From Atrina japonica (taxonomy: Eukaryota; Mollusca; Bivalvia; Pterioida; Pinnidae): a stretch of 64,000 nt of DNA. The stretch is from assembly GCA_030159075.1 (NCBI GenBank), contig BROG01000339.1:124001-188000 (forward strand), written 5' to 3'. Below are positions 1 through 14,400 of the stretch, piece after piece. The first letter of the stretch is position 1; each line of letters begins with the position of its first letter. The position numbers and the translations under genes are program-made. The notes below the pieces were generated by a model that was not told the origin of the DNA, made no database searches, and saw only the letters and a list, made by a program, of their open reading frames with translations.

Positions 1-177
1 CTCAGTCTGGCATGATGTCATGAATTGGAAAACCTTAGGGAATCCCAGTTATTATTAGACGACTGAGGCATATACATATTATCTTTAAGTTTATCTTACT
101 GTGCACATGACATGGTGAAGTCAAATCACACTACATTTAATAAGAAACCTATGAACTTGAGAAATTGAATCTCACTC

Positions 178-391
178 TCAGTCAGGCTTCAGGTGTGGTT
201 TCAGGTAGGAATTATTCAGTATGGTGATAACCTGCTGGTCAACCATCTCTTGAAACTTGATATTTTGAAAGTATGCTTCTGTCTTATTTTCAGTTCTGTT
301 TGTCATATGTAAAAGATACTGTTGCAAATAATTGTACCTATGTTTTAGTTGACTATGTTGATAGACCTGGTAAGGTACTTGAAAAGAAAAT
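178..391 (-). CDS. Candidate 3'-terminal coding exon, unknown gene
   Basis: On the minus strand a pyrimidine-rich tract (TTTTCTTTTCAAG) makes a good splice acceptor at about 391. It is followed by about 70 open codons ending at a stop at 178. The peptide is polar and rich in Gln, Tyr, Asn and Leu, and ends LKPHLKPD. An ATTAAA-type poly(A) signal occurs about 40 bases past the stop. I recognise no family, and no further minus-strand exons are visible between here and 2.4 kb, so this could be a chance ORF or an exon of a pseudogene. Confidence 0.28.
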
Positions 392-420
392 TTATGTAAA
401 TCACTATTCAGACTATACAT

Positions 421-540
421 CTTTCTGATTGGGTTTCTCACTTTCTATAATTCTGCACATCTTTCTGTTTGGGTTTCTGTAATTCTGTAGTACATCTTTC
501 TGTTTGGGTTTCTGTAATTCTGTACATCATTTTGTTTAGG
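421..540. repeat. Short tandem repeat, about 35 bp x 3.3
   Basis: Three diverged copies of a unit containing CTTTCTGTTTGGGTTTCTG and AATTCTGTAC follow each other directly. They lie just upstream (on the minus strand) of the candidate exon at 178-391. Confidence 0.7.
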
Positions 541-2410
541 TTTATCAACACTTTCATTAGTTTTTGAGAAGAAGACAAATTATGTAAAGTAACCAGCAAA
601 ATGTAAAGGTCAACCATGTGTAGAAAAAACTTGGCCATTTTTTTAGAAGAGAAAGTAGACTTAAAATTGCTTTCCTTGAAAAAAAAGTACAGAATTTGGT
701 TGCTGTTGGCTTTTTAGGAAGGGGTGATCAGGGGTTCAAGATTCTTTTTTAGATACTCAAGTCCAGGACTTGGAAAGTAAATTTCTGGCAAGTCCAATTA
801 AGAAATTTCAAAATCCACACTTAATTTTGTTAATAATACAGTAAAATATAATGAATGCAGATGATCAAGGCCAGTCCTCTGAACTTTGAGGATTTCTAAA
901 AGCCAAGTCAGAACCTGAATTAAACAAGTCCCAGACTTCAGACTTGGGGAATTTTGAACCCCTGGGTGATTTATGCAATTTACAAAGATTCCGAAGCTTA
1001 TTTAGTGCTAAAGCTCATTTTCAAAAGTATTCATTCAATAAACATTGGGTTAGACAATGCAAATACATGTACGAAGCTGTGGATAATGTTTTGTTTATTG
1101 GAAAATGTTTATTATAAATTTTCAAATTACATTTTACAGTATTTATATTATACATGTTATAAAATGTGGTGCAAACTGTACATATAAGGTATTATCCAAC
1201 TTATCTGCATAACTAGGCAATTCAGTAATCAACTAAATCAAATATGAGGAAATCTTAGAATACCAAAGAATTATCTTATAGGTTTTCTTATTGTTATTTC
1301 ATTGATCTGAGTAATTCTCTGGAGTTACACCTGAATGATCAACCTGTCTTGAAATTTTCGGTAACTCCTTATCTAAATAAACATCAAAGTTAACCACCTG
1401 TGACTAGAACTTGACATGGCTTCTTATTTACACCTAAAGAACTACATTAACTTTAAAGAACCTAACTTGGCCAAGGGCTCTAGATCTGGATAAATCGAGA
1501 TGTGGTTATGTCAACATAGACAGTATTTCACAGTTTAAAAACCAAAATTTTAAGTGTTACAATCTGTTTAAATACTCATACATAATTGTACTTATGTAAA
1601 TAACTAAAGAATTTGTGTAAAATGCAGCAAGGTAATTATTGAGGACAATGGTGGTTTAATGGTTTTGTAGACACAATGGTTATTGTATTTGATTTTAAAA
1701 ACAGCAGGTCATGATCATGAAGGTGTCACAATAATGTTGACTGTTTTCACAAAACAAAAATATTTAAGGATTGCCTATATACTGGTGTACATGTATATTG
1801 AGCTTTCCAATGTATGGAAACCTTGATCTATCATTAATAAAGAAAGAAAGAAATTGTATCATTATTATATTTTGTTAAGATGCACAATAAGTTTTGGGAA
1901 GATGTTGTGAGTGTTTGACAGGCATCCTGATTGACCAAATGAACTCAGTTTCAAGCATCCGGAACTCCTTAGCACTGGCTTTGATAAACTTAATTTGATT
2001 CAGTTACAAGCAATTTTATTATTTGATTCCAGTCAGAGTGTATGTTGCATTTACAGTAAAAGTCTAAAAGTTTGCCTAGATTTAATCAAATACCATGTTG
2101 CCAGTTCCATAAAAGATTTTACTTTTAAAGCATCACAACCTAAAAAGTTAGTGTATGTGCACTGAGAAAATCATTTCTCGTGGAATTGAAACATAATAAA
2201 AATATATGTGAAGCTAAACTTGTAAAGGCTAAAACCTTTTATGCAACCGAGTGTGTACTTAGGTTTAGTAAAATTAATTTTTTGTGTTTTGATTTTAATG
2301 ACATAATGTATTTAAGTTACCATAATGAGAATAATTTAATAAAAGGGACTTGCTTGTATAAACTGTACATGTTAGTTCTTTTATTCTTTTGTAGGCGTTC
2401 TCCGGTGAAG

Positions 2411-2428
2411 ATGGCGTCGGTAAAGAAG
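2411..2428 (+). CDS. LBR: LBR coding exon 1 (start codon exon)
   Basis: A splice acceptor (ttctttTGTAG) precedes 2395. The exon 2395-2428 carries 16 nt of probable 5' UTR, ATG GCG TCG GTA AAG AAG, and the donor GTAAGG. It ends in phase 0. The ATG has A at -3 and G at +4. An alternative is that this is an internal exon read [11 protein letters not shown]. Confidence 0.75.
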
Positions 2429-5400
2429 GTAAGGTCACACTCAGATCATTACTACATTACTACTATATGTGTACAAGTTTATGCACCATATATAATGGAT
2501 TTGCTTGCTATTTTTATTGCACTATTTATAGATTTAGTATCAGCTGTAGGAAATCCCCTTTATATAAGCAGTTAAATCACATGATAAAACTGCAAGTTTT
2601 ATTGATAATTAATCCATCAGGCGAGATCTAAACACCTATGTGAGTATACACATCATTCATGAAATTGACAAGTTATGATTTACCTGTCATGATTAATTTC
2701 CTGTCAAATTGCTGTTGTCAGTTAGGTGAATTGTTGCTATAGTTACTGTGTTAGATCACAAGATATACTGTAAAACTAAATAACCTTAAGGTGGATGGTA
2801 ATCAGAGCCATCATATGTTAATAGTTTTGACATTCAGGAAGAGGTGTTGTTAAGTAGAAGAGCTTTTGTGATTTCCTGCTGTGTTACACAGTACCAGTAC
2901 TTAATTACTTCTTAATGTCAAACCTCTAAGGGAGACACACTGGGCTTCAGTGGACTTATTTCACATACAGTTTGTGATTTATATAAAAGCACATTGGAAA
3001 ACAGGAAATTAACATGAAGACACATGCATATTTTCTCATCACCCTACATGTACATTTCAAAGTTATGACACTTAAGTCTTGCCACCTACTTATTTCACTA
3101 TAAATGACTTTAAAATATGTGTATAGATATACATTTCCACTGTAACACCATCACTTAGCTCTGAAAGAAAAACATGCTGAATTAGCAGTGTACTTCGATA
3201 ATGGTGGTAGATACCCAGGCAAATAATCAGAGTTTACAAGATGAACATTTTAAGTATCATGACTGAACACAAGGATCACAGACTTCACAGCAAAATGATA
3301 ATTAAAAGTGGCAGATATTTTCAGGGTAGTGATTGCAATATGTCTAAAATTGATTATCAAGACATGAAAATGTGATACATATGTTATCAATATAGCTATG
3401 TAATCCCATCAACTTGTACATTTCAACAACAAAAAGACAATGGAAGGGGGGTTATGCATGGCAGGAAAAATGTCAAGGTTGTGGGAAGAAAAATAAAGCA
3501 TGACACACACACCCACCTACACTTGATAAGTCATAGATGATCATTGGAACACTTTTTCTCCCCCTTTTCCAAAATCACATCCCAGGTTTTTCTGACAGAA
3601 GTTAGGCTGGTGTCTGATACATAAAAGATTTGCTCTTGAAGCATTTTTTTCTGATTATATCATTTATTAAATTGTTATGTAAACATTTATTTTGGATAAT
3701 TTATTAAAAGATAATATATTGATGTCTGCAGACAGATTATATCCCACTTGCTCAGAATTTTTGAGTATTTAGTCACAGTCTGCAAATTTGACTCCAGCTA
3801 ATCCTGAAATCTGATTGGCTGAGTAAGCCAAGTTAAGAAAATATTTTCAAACTTAAGAGCAAGTATACCCCAGTGTCCAGGATATTCCTTGTACAAAGAG
3901 GCACAATAGATTTAACATTATTGTCATGCATTAGGATGGATATGCTAATTTAATTTGAATAGATTTAAGTAAACAATTTCTGTTTCAACTCTTCACACTG
4001 CCTTTTAGAGAGAATAAAGGTAAATTGGTTAATTTGGTCATCTGGAAAATGTCAGCTTTCTTGGTCTGCTTTTGTCATATAAATTGAGTAAACGATACCC
4101 CTTATTTTGTCTGCTCAGCAAATATGTACATTGTATGTGGTGGATATTTCATCCCTCATTGATAAGAAATTTGAGAAGCATGTGTGCCTATAGATTCATT
4201 GAATGAAAGAATATTTGATATACATGTATATATATCCTTGCAAAGCACACCTTGTGTTGAATAAGCGTTAAAATATCATGAATGGTTTCTTGTGCATTCA
4301 CCTTGAAATAGTCATATAAAATCTACCTCATAGTATTTCTGATATGCAAGATGTTACTATAAGATAAACTAGGTACACTACAGAATGTAGGTTAAGTTGA
4401 TAGTGGTATGTGTTGTGGACATATGGCTAGATACATGTATATGTGTAGAATGTACATACTGTGTCATACCCCAGTACACACATTAGATATTAGATATGTA
4501 CCTGTAAATTATGAATCATGACTGAGAATTGGATACTCAAATTTCCTTGATCTACATCATGTTTAATTGAGAATGAATGAAGCCTGTGTATGTTTGAACT
4601 GATGAAATCATACCAAGAACTTGAGTAGGAAAATAATGGTTCTTAATCGAAAAAATTCTGGTCATGTATTGATGACATCATTTTGGAATTATTTTTTAAC
4701 AAGTTATAGTTATGAGAGAGTTTTTCAGTGTTAGGCCTTAGCCTTGTTGTTTAGTGAAGTATTGGATTAAGATTTCAAGAATGCACAGAATCCGATACTG
4801 TCAGTTAAAATTTGTAGTATAATATAGTTCACATTCTTGTTTACTGTGTATATTGGAAGTAATAATTCTCTTTTGATCTCAGGATATAAATCCCCCAAAT
4901 CAACATAAGTAATTGACTAGTTATAAATAATGATGAACTCAATAAAGTCTCAAAACACAAAAGATTCTTGTGTAAATCTCTTTATGTGACAGTAATGTAC
5001 TGTAACAAGATACAAAACCACAGTAAAATGTTAGCAATATTTTGTCTATTGTAAATATTCAATGCAATACCCTACATGCTACATGTATTACTGGGTAATT
5101 TATTGCATTGTGGATTTTCAAAATATCTAAAAACCAGCATAATTCTTAAAGTAAATTAAAAATGTTTAAATCTTTGCAAAGTTCAAATAAAGTTCAGTTC
5201 TTTATGACCTTGTATAGTATGAATGTGGTGAACAGGGGCAAAATTTTGTTATGTATAAATTAAGCTTGGTCCACAATTCATTTTCCCTGGTTCTTGTCTG
5301 TGTGTACCTGTGTTTATTTATGTCATATAAATTTGAGTCCAGAAAAAATTAAGTGTTCTTGCACAATTTAAAAAGAAGTTAAGTTGTAAACATTTGTTGA

Positions 5401-8400
5401 CGTTTTTACCCAACCCTCAGTATGGTCATAATTAATATATGAACATGTTATAACTAGGAAAGTACAGTGTACTCTAATCTTGGTCTGCCCAATTTAATCA
5501 GTTTTCAGAATTAGCTGAAGTTTGTAAGGATTTTCTAACTTTTATAATGGTGGACCTAGTACTTTATTCCCAGTAACAAGTTCTCTATCAGAATAACTTT
5601 TTGTATCTAGTGTGTTTATGTTAGCTCCCACCAAACATAATTACATAATATCAATGACTCAGTGATAAGAGTAAGTCTTATCACCTGAAGGAGTAAAATA
5701 AACAAAAAGTTTATGACATTCTAAGAGCTTTCTGTCTAAATTTACTGGTGTTGTACACACAGTATACACATGCTTCTGTAGCTATGAAATATTTATAGCA
5801 TAATTATATCATAAATGTTGTATCATTGCTTCTGAATATAATGTATAGCCAAGAAGCTGAAGTCGTCACAAACAGTTTTGTATACACTAAGGAGTTTTTC
5901 ACCTGGGTATGGTATGTACATCAGTTGATTTATTACTTACCTGGTTACTGATGTATTATTTAGTATTTTCTCCTGCTGCTAGTATTTAGACTTAAATCAT
6001 AGGGATTATCAGAATGTTCACACTTTATTTTTAAGGTTGAATCAGTTAATTTCAAATTTTTACTAGAAAGCAAAGATACACACACATATATTATTATTAT
6101 TAGAAAGAGAGAGGAGAGAGAGAGTGAGAAGATTACATATAAAAACATCAGTTGATTATCATTTGTTAACACAGATCTATGTATTAATCATCAAGGAGAA
6201 AAATAAATAGTTTATTAACAAAGACCAAAATTGCTTGATCCATTTGTACCTAAAGAGCTAAGACAATTCTCTGGTCTGACAACAGAATTATTCTGCAGTA
6301 TACCAAAACTTGCAAGAACCTGCATGAATCTCAGTTTTATTACAAAACATGCACAAAAACTGTGCATTTACTCATTATGAAAACACTATAGTGATATCAA
6401 TTGACTGTGTCACATCTGTAATCATTACACTAAATTAAGCTTAAGCCAGTAAATTATTCAGAAGCTCTGTATCTGTGTCATGATTATCAAATATTATATA
6501 TCCAAAGGTATGTGTGCCATTACTAACATCTGTGTATTTTCTATAAAAACCTTTTTTCCAAATACCAATATAAAGATACAACATTTACAGTGTTGTCACT
6601 CTAGTGTCCTATATGAACACTTCAACATTAGGCCGGACAAAAAATATTCTCTGTTTGCTGTTCACCGACTCTACCCTTTTACCTATGGGTAGGTAGGTAG
6701 GGAAATTATTTTATTTTATTGGAAATTTTTCTGGCATCGAGTTTGGAAACGATATATTGTTCTCTCGCATGTAAGTACTGATGTCATTGTGCAGTCTGTC
6801 ATTTTCTGTACAAATTATAATGAAAATAATTGTAAATGAGGACACATTAAATATTGCATAAATGTTTGAGACAGACAGGAGAAGAGAGAGGTTATTTGCG
6901 AAATTTCAACAAGTTTTCACAGAGGTTCATGACAGAGTATAAATAAAATGTATGCAGATATATTGGAATCTATCTGTATATCATACTATATGTCGGTGTT
7001 CTCCCCAGAAATTTCAGATAGCACCATGGTAGTACGGATGAATAATTCTGTTGCATTGCTTCGGGCCGTGCCCCACGTCGCAACAGTGTCTCATGCTACA
7101 TGTTCTATTTTATGTATCATTGTGATTATTTGTACATGTATGCATTAGAACATTATTAAAAGTAATATAAAATATACAAAGGCATTTAAGATTTGATATG
7201 TTGTACAACAATAAATTTCATAGTATTTCTTCACTGGTTGCAAGTTAAACAGACTTACCAGTATCAAATCAGAGGCTTCTGTCCTGTTGTCCTGCCAGAC
7301 AGAATCTCTAAAGGGATTAGGGTAAAATCCTGATTTAACCCCACCACCCCCCAAAAAATCGCTTAAAATCGAGACAGAAAGTTTGGCACACTCATTTATG
7401 CCCTAATACTGTAGATGGATTGGTAATATATCGAAGAGTTACAAGAGGTCATATTATGAATTTGCAGTTCCCTGATAGGCCCCTAGTGTCATGTTACGTA
7501 CGTTCTGGCCATTATTTTACACTACTTGGATAAAATACTGTTAATATACGATGTTTCATTGAATAAATATTAGCACCACGGTCAAAATATATACATGTAT
7601 ATTCTCAGAGATTGAGACGAAGTTAATACTAATACTGTTTAAAGAAGTGATGGTAATCGAACGTTTCTGAAAAATCGTCAATAAAAAAAAATAATTTGAA
7701 AATGGCAATAAAATTTTCCAAGTCTCAGTGATTTGCAGTGATTACCAAGATAAAATGCAACATTTACAATGTTATCACTCTAGTGTCCTATATGAAAACT
7801 TCAACGTTACAGTGGGGTGACAAGATAAAGATACAACATTTACATTGTTGTCACTCTAGTGTCCTATATGAAGACTTCAGCATTACAGTGGGGTGACAAG
7901 ATAAAGATACAACATTGTTATCACTCTAGTGTGTTATGAAGACTTCAACATTACAGGGTCCTATATGATACAAATTTACAGTGTTGTCACTCTACATATA
8001 CAGTGTGGGGTACCAAGATAAAGATACAACATTTACATTGTTGTCACTCTAGTGTCCTATATGAAAACTTCAACGTTACAGTGGGGTGACAAGATAAAGA
8101 TACAACATTTACATTGTTATCACTCTAGTGTCCTATATGAAGACTTCAGCATTACAGTGGGATACCAAGATAAAGATACAACATTTACAGTGTTGTCACT
8201 CTAGTGTCCTATATGAAGACTTCAACATTACAGTGGGGTGACAAGATAAAGATACAACATATACATTGTTATCACTCTAGTGTCCTATATGAAGACTTCA
8301 GCATTAGCCATTACAGTGGGGTACCAAGATAAAGATACAACATATACAGTGTTATCACTCTAGTGTCCTATATGAAGACTTCAGCATTACAGTGGGGTGA

Positions 8401-11400
8401 CAAGATAAAGATACAACATTTACAGTGTTGTCACTCTAGTGTCCTATATGAAGACTTCAGCATTACAGTGGGGTACCAAGATAAAGATACAACAATTACA
8501 GTGTTGTCACTATAGTGTTCTATATGAAGACTTCAGCATTACAGTGGGGTGACAAGTTGTCAACTCAGTGTTGTCACTCTAGTGTCCTATATGAAGACTT
8601 CAACATTACAGTGGGGTACCAAGATAAAGATACAACATTTACAGTGTTGTCACTATAGTGTCCTATATGAAGACTTCAGCATTACAGTGGGGTGACAAGA
8701 TAAAGATACAACATATACAGTGTTGTTACCTTAGAGTCCTATATGAAGACCTCAGCATTACAATGGGGTACCAAGATAAAGATACAACATATACATTGTT
8801 GTCACTCTACTCTAGTGTTCAACTATTACATGAAGTTTAAAGATGTATGTGTTGTCCTCTAGTGTTATGTATGACTTCAACATTCAGTGAGGTGACAAGA
8901 TAAAGTTACAACAATAATTGTTGTCACTCTAGTTTCCTATATTAAACTTCCTTTCAACCTTAAGATAAAGATACAACATTCACAGTGTTGTCACTCTTGG
9001 TGAGGTCTATTGCATTTAGTACACAGATGGTGCATTGTGGTCTGTAAGCTAGTTGAATCGGGTCCAAGCCAAATTCTGATGGGAAATTCTGTCAGTTGTG
9101 TTTTGTTTGAGACATGTAGAACCCATTTGAACATTTACCATCACAGAACTAAAAAATCATAACTAAAATATGTATCAACCTTAAATAGATATGGATTTTC
9201 TTTGTACCCCTCCCCAAGTGGTCTGTAGGGATGATAGTAATGCTGTGGGAAGTCCTACTTTATTAACAAACTACCCGAGAATATAAATAGATATGGATGT
9301 TTGTACCCCTCGCCAAGTACCGGATCATAGTGATTAAGTATTAAACCTAAGAACTTTATTTCTAAAGTCATGAATACATGTTGAATATTTTGCTTGTGTT
9401 TTCTAGGGTAAGAGGACTAGTAGGTCCACATCAAGGCGACGATCGGTAAGTCGCAGTCGTAGTACAAGGTCTAAAAGTCGTAGTAGAAGTCGCAGTAGAG
9501 GGAGGTCAGCTACACGCCAGACAAAGGCCAGTACACCAGTGAAAGAGGTCAAATCCGCTCAAAAGAAACAGCCACAGACCCCAACAAGGAAGGTCACAGA
9601 ACGTGTTGCAACTCCAACCAGGAAGTCAGCACGACTGGAAAACTTGGTAAGGCAAAAAATAAACAGGTTTGGTGTGCCCTGGACTGCAATTTGCTTTTAG
9701 AAGCTGTTTTGCAATTTTTTTTTCACCTTTTAAAAATGGTGAATTTAGTTTGGTTTAAATTGTGAATTCAACAGAAATTTGTAAAATATATTCTATGCCT
9801 GTTAATGGACCTACAATGTACTAATAAAATTCTGAGGCTTAATTGAAAACATGCTAATGTGGAAGGGATGATTGGTAAAGAAAAGTGTTGGTTTTTACTT
9901 GTGATATGAATGCATTATTAACTGCTTCATTGTTTTACAGTGTTGGGTTTCAGATGCAGTTTTATCTTCTTATGGATCAAACTTAAAATCAAAACAGGTT
10001 ACACTGTTACAGTACTTCCTGTCAGTTGAGACTAGAATTTGAGGCTACATGGCATGTTCAAGACCAATTACAGTATTGGCATGTCAGTTGAGACTAGTAT
10101 TTGAGGCTACATGGCATGTTCAAGACCCATCACAGTATTGGCATGTCAGTTGAGACTAGTATTTGAGGCTACATGGCATGTTCAAGACCAATTACAGTAT
10201 TGGCATATGTAGTTTGTCCATAAACATTAAGACAGATAATGGTTGGTTAGTGAATAAATTGTTTATATTGCAAGCTGCAGATCTCAGTTTGTGGATGGGG
10301 ATTGCCTAAGGCTTTCTTACACAGGTACCATAGTGATTGGTCTGTCACCAAATGTGTTGTATTTTCACTGAAAGATCAAAGGTAAACTCTTCCAAACCAA
10401 CAAAAACTCCTTGATGGGATGCAGATATTTAGATAATGACATAACAAGTAAACCGTGGCTGAGTGGTTAGAACATTGCGCTTTAAATCATGAAGTCTCTA
10501 ACTTCCGTTCAGCGCAGGTTCGTGTCCCACTGGAAATTAAGCTGATTTTTGTGAGAAAGTTTACTTGCGGAAGGCTAGTGGTCTCTTCTAGGGTACATTG
10601 CAACCAGGTTCTCTCCTCCACCATTAAAAAACTGGCTGCCACCATATAACTGAAAAAATTGTTGAGTGTGGTGTAAAACACCATTCAAAAATAAAAAAAT
10701 GTGTAAACCAGTAATAATTGCCCGATATTTTTGTAAACAATACTCCTAAGCTGGGAAATGATTCACAGTATCCTAGACTTGAGATTTATAATGTACTTTT
10801 TCTTTGACAGAGCAAAGCCCCCGAGGAAAGAAAAGTTTTAGATTTCCCCAAAATGGATGAAGAAAAGAAGGTTGCCAAGACTACACATAAGGAATTTGGT
10901 GGCGCCTTTGGAGCCTTTTTTATGATTGCCACATTGCCATTAACTGTTTACGGGCTCAACATGATGTGCAGCAAGGTATGGTTGAAATATCTCAAACATT
11001 AATTGTTTTTAAATTTTTTACCCATTTAGCATGTAAATGGTATTCTATTTTCTGTTGTTCTAGACAGGTTCATTATGTTCAAGAGGGTTGTGTTAGGGTT
11101 ACATTAATATTTTGTGTAACAAACCTCTATAGTTGCTTTAAAGCTGATGTATCATACATTATGTGTTCCACTTTGTGACTGAGGGGTCAGCTGAGGCTTA
11201 GTTTTAAAATACACAATATTTTGCTTCCTTCGTATAACCAGAAATATGACTGAAGTGCGTTGTATTGGTAATCAGGAATCTACAGAGGTTTTCTCACACT
11301 GCAGATAGATGGATCTCATTTTTTATCAGTACTGTAAAATTCTATCTGAAACTGCTGATCCAGAGGACTTTGTATCTCTACACATATCGTCCACATTGTT

Positions 11401-14400
11401 TGTAATCATGAGGGGGGGGGGGGTATATAAAGCGGGGTTATATTTATTTGTGGACAGTGGATGAAAAATGGGTTGCTAAACTGATTTTTAATGTATGTAA
11501 ACAAACAGGATTTCAAGCTTCCCTTGTGGGAGAAAAATAGTCAAGCACCACATTTGAGTTCCAGATAGAAAAATATCAGTTTCAGGTGGGATGAATCAAT
11601 ATCCTAACTGAGGCTAACACCTCTGTTGGGGATTTATTGATCCATCCCACCCTCAACTGATATTTTTCTATCTGAAACTCTAAGTGGCGCTAGATTCTAT
11701 TAATCCTACATATCTGTGCCCAGATGGAGGGTAAATGGTCTAGGATGTGCAGTTTGAAACCTTTGTCTGATGGTATAGTGTAGTGGTACTTAAATAGCGG
11801 AGATCATACACTTCTGTGCCTAGATAGAGTGTAAACTGTCTAGGATGTGCAGTTTGATACCTTTGTCTGATTGTATAGTGTAGTGGTACTTAAATCGTGG
11901 AGATCCTACACCTCTGTGCTTTGATAGAGTGTAAACTGTCTAGGATGTGCAGTTTGATTCCTTTGTCTGATTGTATAGTGTAGTGGTACTTAAATAGCGG
12001 AGATCATACACTTCTGTGCCTAGATAGAGTGTAAACTGTCTAGGATGTGCAGTTTGATTTCTTTGTCTGATTGTATAGTGTAGTGGTACTTAAATCGTGG
12101 AGATCCTACACCTCTGTGCTTTGATAGAGTGTAAACCGTCTAGGATGTACCGTTTGATTCCTTTGTCTGATTGTATAGTGTAGTGGTACTTAAATAGCGG
12201 AGATCATACACTTCTGTGCTTTGATAGAGTGTAAACTGTCTAGGATGTGCAGTTTGATTCCTTTGTCTGATTGTATAGTGTAGTGGTACATAAATCGCGG
12301 AGATCCTACACCTCTGTGCTTTGATAGAGGGTAAATGGTCTAGGATGTGCAGTTTGATTCCTTTGTCTGATTGTATAGTGTAGTGGTACTTAAATAGCGG
12401 AGATCCTACACCTCTGTGCTTTGATAGAGTGTAAACTGTCTAGGATGTGCAGTTTGATTCCTTTGTCTGATTGTATAGTGTAGTGGTACATAAATCGTGG
12501 AGATCCTACACCTCTGCTTTGATAGAGGGTAAATGGTCTAGGATGTGCAGTTTGATTCCTTTGTCTGATTGTATAGTGTAGTGGTACATAAATCGTGGAG
12601 ATCCTACACCTCTGTGCTTTGATAGAGTGTAAACTGTCTAGGATGTGCAGTTTGATTCCTTTGTCTGATTGTATAGTGTAGTGGTACTTAAATCGCGGAG
12701 ATCCTACACCTCTGTGCTTTGATAGAGTGTAAACTGTCTAGGACGTGCAGTTTGATACCTTTGTCTGATTGCAGTGTGTAATAGCTCTGAAATAGCTGTT
12801 GAAAATACAGGCCTCTCAGGAAGGACACAAGCACATACACACACACACACATACACATCTCAGAATTCTGTCTGTCTCACAGGGACGAGTGGCAAGCACT
12901 TGTTAACTCAAGCCAAAACAAGAAGCAAGAGGCTATCCTAGCCATTTTAACATGTAAGTCAAGAGACCTTTTTTGTAGTGTAAATCCACACACACAGTAG
13001 CCTCTTTTCTTACATATAGAGGTCAGATAGAAGTGGTAAAAATATGCATTTATAAATAAGCAGTTTCTATGACTTCATATTCCATTTGAAGGTACATGTA
13101 TTCATTTTGATTAGTGAGATCATATTCACTGCACTGTAAAATTAAAATTTGCATGCCCATTTCAGACAAAAGGGAGAGAACAAAGTTTTGTAAATTCACT
13201 TGCAAATTTACAGCCAAATGACTGGCTTTTTAATTATTTTCTATAACTTTGAGTCGATGATGTTAACCTTTTGACTGCTACCATTACTAGAGTCAATATA
13301 GGCCTTCTCAGCTGCATTCATTATTCATACGTAAAAGAAAAGTAAGATACACTTTTTGATTTCAGATAATTCAAAAAGTGTACAAGATACAGAGATAAAA
13401 CATAGATCAAAATGTTTGTCAGTGTTTATACTGTATAAAGATACTGTTATATCTTGAGTAATGTGTCATTGTTACGTGTACAGGAGAAAACCCTGTATAA
13501 CAACGTCTACAATGATGAGTCAGAGAAACAACTTAGTTGTGCATAGCAGTTTAAGGGTTAAATTCAAGTAATTATGATAAACATGAGTTCATGCAAAAAA
13601 TCAAATGTTTGACCTCATAATTTGACTGTTTATGAACTTGTTAAATAAAGTATGATGTACATCACTGTGAAATAATTCATTTAATACTTGTCATATCTTA
13701 CAGAAAAACTGTAAACCACACATTCCAAAGGTTTCTACAAACTGGAGAGACTACTTTGATAGAGATGCCACCCTTATTTACCTCGGGTGGTTTGCATTCC
13801 AGTCAGTTTTATACATGTTGCCGATCGGTAAAGTTGTAGAGGGACAACCACTCCGATCTTCAAAAAGACTCAAGTACAGATGTAACGGTAAGATCTTGTG
13901 TGAAGAACGATGTAAAATTAAAAGTCTCAGACTTTTGACATTATTTGAATCCCAGGGATTTTCCACCCTATCATACGGTGCCGAAATAAGGTCCCATTCT
14001 GAATGCAAAAACAATGCATTTTTTTCCCAATTTGCAGTCGAAATTTCCCATTTGCAGTCAAATGACAAAGAATTTGAAGAGATTCTTGTATTCTGACAAA
14101 ATTCTGTGTATTTCTAGATTTCTGAATTTCAATAAAATGTTGCTAAATTTCCCAATACAAAAGGCCCAGGCCCCATTCCCAAAAGAAAGTGAAAAATCCA
14201 TGAATTTATCTGTTGTCTGCATGATAAAACATGTTTTGCTGTCTTAGATTGCAGAACTTGTTAGATGATATCAGTTTGCCCTGTTGTCATTGCTGAAGGA
14301 ATTCTGTATATAAAGCATATAGATACAAATTTAAAATAAGACTGACATGCTAAATATTATAGTAATAGCCAAGATTGAAGTTGATATCTTTTGATTTGTC

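Larger units (their letters stand above)
1..2394. other. Left flank upstream of the first LBR exon seen
   Basis: Apart from the candidate terminal exon near 178-391 and a small tandem repeat at 421-540, I see no supported gene here. The sequence is AT-rich and broken by stops in all frames. An untranslated first exon and promoter of the LBR gene must lie here or further left, but nothing marks them clearly. Confidence 0.5.

Noticed and set aside
8658..8840. 60-codon ORF in the 76-bp satellite
   Set aside because: Shadow of the intronic satellite, repeated in other units with stops.
10455..10684. ORFs on both strands at 10.5 kb
   Set aside because: They lie inside the tRNA-derived SINE.
13778..14247. 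Plus and minus ORFs around LBR exon 4
   Set aside because: Read-through of the exon into the intron and its antisense; the true boundaries are given by the GT-AG sites.
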